From: JBBQUP01 sp038212305
Lineage (GTDB): Bacteria > Bacteroidota > Bacteroidia > Bacteroidales > Marinilabiliaceae
NCBI GenBank assembly: GCA_038212305.1
Contig: JBBQUP010000121.1
Span: 1 to 8,247 of the forward strand
Reading direction: 5' to 3'
Length of the DNA: 8,247 nucleotides
Below, piece by piece: positions 6,033-8,247 of the stretch. Numbering within the stretch: position 1 is the first letter of the stretch; the number at the start of each line of letters is the position of its first letter. The notes under the pieces are model-generated. The model did not search any database. It was not told where the DNA came from and saw only the letters and a list, made by a program, of their open reading frames with translations. A program made the translations under genes and the position numbers.

Positions 6033-6260
6033 TTAGTTACATGTTGAGCTGCATGAGCTACAAGAGCTTGAACTGCTAAAGCTCGATGATTCTCGTGAGG
6101 TTAAAACGGGGAAAGGTTGCAGTTGGTTGGTTATGGTGGTCACCCATTGATAGAAGTTATTTTTAAGATCATAAATACAAGAAAAATCGGTGTTGTGAAA
6201 GCCTTTGGCGATGGTCTCTTTTTTATCATCACTATTTACGACTGAAATTATTACCTTCAT
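6033..6260 (-). CDS. Short NifX/NifB-like protein with Ser/Cys tail
   Basis: The start is taken at the ATG at 6260, behind a strong ribosome-binding site, giving 75 residues. MKVIISVVNSDDKKETIAKGF, then HNTDFSCIYDLKNNFYQW, resembles the first half of the NifX/NifB (dinitrogenase iron-molybdenum cofactor) fold, where a FGRA..F.IYD motif is usual. The second half of that fold is absent. After residue 57 the protein becomes SSSFSSSSSCSSCSSTCN, with Cys67, Cys70 and Cys74 in a CxxCxxxC arrangement. The Ser codons are mixed (TCA, TCG, AGC, AGT, TCT), which argues for selection on the protein rather than a simple DNA repeat. Possible roles are binding a metal cluster or being a peptide precursor with a modifiable Ser/Cys core. 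An in-frame deletion from a longer NifX-like protein is also possible. It leads the Nif11 operon. Confidence 0.6.
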   Translation of the reverse strand: MKVIISVVNSDDKKETIAKGFHNTDFSCIYDLKNNFYQWVTTITNQLQPFPVLTSRESSSFSSSSSCSSCSSTCN

Positions 6261-6263
6261 GAT

Positions 6264-6270
6264 CCTCCTC
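6264..6270 (-). promoter_or_regulatory. Strong Shine-Dalgarno before the NifX-like gene
   Basis: The minus strand reads AAAGAGGAGGATCATG, a near-perfect match to the 16S anti-Shine-Dalgarno, only 3-4 bp from the ATG at 6260. Every other gene in the window lacks such a site. It fixes the start at 6260 rather than the upstream in-frame TTG-like start. Confidence 0.7.
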
Positions 6271-6393
6271 TTTAAATTCAACAATTATTTTATTAATGGT
6301 TATTTTACAAATCATATACCTATAGATCTAGTTTGTTTAAAACGAGTGATTTAGGTTTCAGGCCTAGGCATATTTCCTACTTTAAGGTTGTAA

Positions 6394-6425
6394 GTTGAGT
6401 TGGTTTTAACAAATTGGTAGGTTTG
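6394..6425 (+). promoter_or_regulatory. Promoter of the higBA-type locus
   Basis: TAGGTTTG (6418-6425) is a perfect TAnnTTTG box, and GTTG (6394-6397) lies 20 bp upstream as a 3-of-4 -33 element. The expected transcript would start around 6432, just before the inverted repeat at 6450-6470 and the toxin frame. Confidence 0.6.
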
Positions 6426-6449
6426 TAAAGTGAGTGTCATGTTGAGTTT

Positions 6450-6470
6450 AATTCACTATAAGAGTGAATT
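6450..6470. promoter_or_regulatory. Operator-like inverted repeat before the toxin gene
   Basis: Perfect 8-bp arms AATTCACT and AGTGAATT flank a 5-bp centre (ATAAG). The repeat lies between the promoter and the toxin start, where HigA-type antitoxins usually bind to repress their own operon. That HigA binds here is inferred. Confidence 0.55.
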
Positions 6471-6509
6471 TATTGTTTGAATTATGTATGTTTGAAGAAA
6501 AATTATTCG

Positions 6510-6991
6510 GTGGAAATTGAATTTAATAAAGAGTATTTGAGAGAATTGTATGAAGATGGTAAAGCGATTAACAAGAAGTATCGTTTTCAACCTGCGGTAA
6601 TCAAACAATACAAAAATACAATTGACAAATTACGCAACGCTGTAAGTGTAGAAGATCTTTTTTCGTTTAAAAGTTTAAACTACGAAAAACTAGGTGGTGA
6701 TAAAAATGGTTTAGAGTAGGTGAGAGTAAATCAGTAATATAGGGTTGAGTTTTATAGTAGATTGACTGGTGAAGAACCTTGTGTTATCACTATTTGTTCA
6801 ATTGTTGAATTAAGTAGTGTCTCTAAGAAAACACATCATTTCCCCTGCGCACACCCTCTGACTCCCTATAGGGAGAATTGCCAACCCGCTGGTGTATAGC
6901 AGATTCCCCTTTAGGGGCTAGGGGTAACAATGAAGACGTTTTTAAGATATATAGTGTTTTCTTAGTAACACTAAGTAACCATTATAAGTGA
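6510..6991 (+). pseudogene. higB: HigB-type toxin (RelE superfamily), inactivated
   Basis: The frame VEIEFNKEYLRELYEDGKAI then KKYRFQP...SVEDLFSFKSLNYEKLGGDKNGLE is a typical HigB mRNA-cleaving toxin of the RelE/ParE fold. It is stopped by TAG at 6717-6719, where the family has Ser or similar, and again by TAA at 6735-6737, where Gln is expected (VRVNQ-YRVEF). The frame stays open after that as TGEEPCVITICSIVELS. There it is cut by the MITE at 6816-6972. Removing the element and one copy of its target repeat gives ELSNHYK followed by TGA at 6989-6991, the usual HigB ending, for about 107 residues. The start is placed at GTG 6510, where homologues begin; in-frame TTG codons at 6477 and 6492 are alternatives. 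Three independent lesions make this a dead gene rather than a sequencing error. Confidence 0.9.
6816..6972. mobile_element. MITE, 157 bp, inserted in the 3' end of the toxin gene
   Basis: The left end AGTGTCTCTAAGAAAACAC and the right end read inward, AGTGTTACTAAGAAAACAC, match at 17 of 19 positions. AAGT is duplicated at 6812-6815 and 6973-6976, within a longer TAAGTA identity. Precise removal restores the toxin reading frame. The interior is much more GC-rich than its surroundings and full of stems: CTCCCTATAGGGAG (6862-6875) is a perfect palindrome, CCCCTTTAGGGG lies at 6906-6917, and ACACC (6851-6855) can pair with GGTGT (6891-6895). It encodes nothing. Its ends share AGTGTCT and AAGAAAAC with the element at 4455-4608, but the interiors look unrelated. 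Confidence 0.88.
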
Positions 6992-7001
6992 AAATTGAAA
7001 T

Positions 7002-8093
7002 ATGAAAATAAAAAATATAGTGCCTTTTGAGGCCACACATCCAGGCATAGTTTTACTCGATGAAATAAATGCACGAAATGTTAAGCAAAAAGATCTTGCA
7101 AATGAGTTAGGTGTCTTGCCTACATTTTTGAATGAAATTTTAAAAGGTAAGCGAGCAATAACTGCTGATTTTGCAATTTTACTCGAAAAATCTTTGGGTA
7201 TTGCAGCTGACTATTGGTTGAGATTTCAATGCCAATACGATATAGATAAGGCTAAATTGAAAGAAAAAAATATACGCAAAATTGAATTGATTGAGATTTG
7301 GAATATTATTAAGGAGTTTGTCCCTGTTAGTCAATTAAAAAAATCAGGATACTTGGACAGTTCTTTAGAAGAGAATATTTCAAAAATAAAAGATATATAT
7401 CAGGTAGAAAATATTGAACAACTTGTAAATACTGTTGCCGAACATAGAACGCTTGCATTTTACAGAAAATCTGAAAAATTACAAATAAACCAAGTGAACA
7501 TGTTGGTTTGGAGTAAAATTGCCGAGTTTGAAGCTACAAACATTGATGTTTCCACTTTTGAATCATCAATGTTTGTGCAATTAAAAAATAAGCTGCAAAT
7601 ATTGTTTTTTGAAAATATTGATGTGAAAACTAAAACAAAAAAACTACTTGCTGAGTATGGCATTAAACTTATTTTTCTTGATAAATTTGAAAAAACGCCA
7701 ATAGATGGTTATTCTTTTTGGAGTTTCAATAATCCAGCAATTGCATTATCTGTTAGTCATAAAAGATTGGATAATTTTGCGTTTACTGTATTGCATGAGA
7801 TTGGCCATATAGAACTTCATTTGCAAAATGATAAGGAGAGGCGGTTTATTGATATCGTTGGTGCGAAGGATAAAGATGTTTTTGAACTCCAAGCTGACGA
7901 ATACGCTCAAAAATCTTTAATTGCTGATTTGCAGTGGAATGAATTTGTTAAAAGTTATATGCCACCAATTGATGATAATATTTTGAGGTTTGGAGAAAAT
8001 TACAAAGTTAATCCTGCAATCGTATTAGGTCGTGTATGTTGGGAGATGGATTATTATGCCATAAAATCGTTAATTAATAATACTTTGAATTAA
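7002..8093 (+). CDS. higA: HigA-type antitoxin fused to an ImmA/IrrE metallopeptidase
   Basis: Residues about 10-80 are a HigA-family HTH: HPGIVLLDEINARNVKQKDL, then ANELGVLPTFLNEILKGKRAI and LEKSLGIAADYWLRFQ. A helical linker is followed, at about 210-320, by an IrrE-like domain with the zinc motif H265-E-I-G-H269 (TVLHEIGHIELH) and a downstream acidic site around E295-D299-E300 (ELQADEYA). The 363-residue length fits intact members of this fusion class. The HTH part should bind the operon's operator and neutralise HigB. IrrE domains cleave regulators, often repressors, so the fusion may control its own repressor function by proteolysis; that is inference. The start is 10 bp after the toxin's stop, as in a higBA operon. 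Because the toxin gene is dead, this is an orphan antitoxin, possibly kept as a regulator. Confidence 0.92.
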   Translation: MKIKNIVPFEATHPGIVLLDEINARNVKQKDLANELGVLPTFLNEILKGKRAITADFAILLEKSLGIAADYWLRFQCQYDIDKAKLKEKNIRKIELIEIWNIIKEFVPVSQLKKSGYLDSSLEENISKIKDIYQVENIEQLVNTVAEHRTLAFYRKSEKLQINQVNMLVWSKIAEFEATNIDVSTFESSMFVQLKNKLQILFFENIDVKTKTKKLLAEYGIKLIFLDKFEKTPIDGYSFWSFNNPAIALSVSHKRLDNFAFTVLHEIGHIELHLQNDKERRFIDIVGAKDKDVFELQADEYAQKSLIADLQWNEFVKSYMPPIDDNILRFGENYKVNPAIVLGRVCWEMDYYAIKSLINNTLN

Positions 8094-8111
8094 AAGCATT
8101 AATCAAAATAC

Positions 8112-8125
8112 AATACTTCGGTATT
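8112..8125 (+). terminator. Possible weak terminator after higA
   Basis: AATAC and GTATT form a 5-bp stem closing a TTCG loop (C-UUCG-G, an unusually stable tetraloop), 18 bp after the higA stop and followed by TTTAATAT. The stem is short and AT-rich, so termination is plausible but weak. Confidence 0.4.
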
Positions 8126-8171
8126 TAATATCATATATATCTGATTATCAGCAAAACAAGCCATATAATAT

Positions 8172-8247
8172 TTGCATAAAGCCCTGAAAATCAGTATCTT
8201 AGTAGATTATTCCATAATTTATTAAGAATGATCTTCAGGGCTAGCAA
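8172..8247. repeat. Long near-perfect palindrome at the right edge
   Basis: The left arm (8180-8210, beginning AGCCCTGAA and ending ATTAT) pairs with the right arm (8214-8242, ATAAT to TTCAGGGCT) across a TCC loop. There is one 2-nt bulge and two mismatches; two further non-Watson-Crick positions are G-U in the plus-strand RNA. Outer TTGC (8172-8175) and GCAA (8244-8247) also pair. No ORF is seen from 8094 to the edge. It could be a MITE, the end of an insertion sequence, or a strong bidirectional terminator. Confidence 0.7.

Noticed and set aside
5842..6079. Two plus-strand ORFs over the Nif11 gene
   Set aside because: Both are antisense to the Nif11 and NifX-like frames, with no start signals of their own.
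6033..6100. Alternative frame across the Ser/Cys tail reading ENHRALAVQALVAHAAQ
   Set aside because: It looks protein-like, but joining it would need removal of a base, opposite to the other frameshifts here. A stop (TTTTAA) lies just upstream in that frame, and the direct frame runs cleanly from the strong ribosome-binding site.
6290..6330. Minus-strand promoter TATGATTTG before the NifX-like gene
   Set aside because: The box has one base too many for TAnnTTTG and no clear -33 partner; too weak to list as a feature.
6717..6737. Recoding of the TAG and TAA in higB
   Set aside because: Two different stops within 21 bp plus a MITE in the same gene make simple inactivation far more likely than stop-codon reassignment.
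7460..7663. Minus-strand 67-residue ORF
   Set aside because: It is antisense to the linker and start of the peptidase part of the HigA fusion.

Overview
The window is AT-rich and looks like a chromosomal piece from a member of the Bacteroidota, perhaps a marine or sediment Bacteroidales/Marinilabiliales relative. Three observations support this. Promoter-like sites fit the Bacteroidota form (about TTTG, 20 bp, TAnnTTTG). Shine-Dalgarno sequences are nearly absent, with one striking exception. The gene families seen (RlhA-like U32 protein with a Cys-rich tail, DUF4160/DUF2442, HigA fused to an IrrE peptidase, small Nif11 and NifX-like proteins) are common there. The species cannot be named from this sequence.

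Layout, left to right. Positions 1-117 hold the start of a minus-strand ORF that runs off the left edge and may be an insertion-sequence accessory protein. Positions 124-1219 (minus) hold one hypothetical gene broken by two single-base frameshifts and probably cut short at its 3' end. Positions 1392-3635 (minus) are the one large intact housekeeping-type gene, an RlhA-like U32 protein. Upstream of it is a DUF4160-DUF2442 pair (3737-4303, minus) whose first member is frameshifted. Next comes a 20-codon remnant of a second U32 gene start (4362-4424), whose upstream region duplicates that of the intact gene but is split by a 154-bp MITE (4455-4608). Then follow a small outer-membrane barrel protein (4649-5179, minus), a repeat-rich intergenic region, and a compact minus-strand run of three small genes: NifX-like with a Ser/Cys tail, Nif11, and an unknown protein (5391-6260). 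To the right, on the plus strand, is a HigBA-type toxin-antitoxin locus (6394-8093). Its toxin gene is destroyed by two nonsense codons and a second MITE of the same type, while the HigA-IrrE fusion remains intact. The window ends in a 76-bp near-perfect palindrome.

How it hangs together: this is an accessory region in decay, shaped by small non-autonomous elements. Both MITE insertions can be undone on paper. One is matched by an empty site elsewhere in the window. Removing the other restores the toxin's family-typical C-terminus ELSNHYK. The least understood intact unit is the three-gene NifX-like/Nif11 cluster. Its lead gene has an unusually strong ribosome-binding site and a Ser/Cys-only tail, and it is the best candidate for an undescribed peptide or metal-cluster system. 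No modification enzyme, nitrogenase gene, tRNA, rRNA or CRISPR array is visible.
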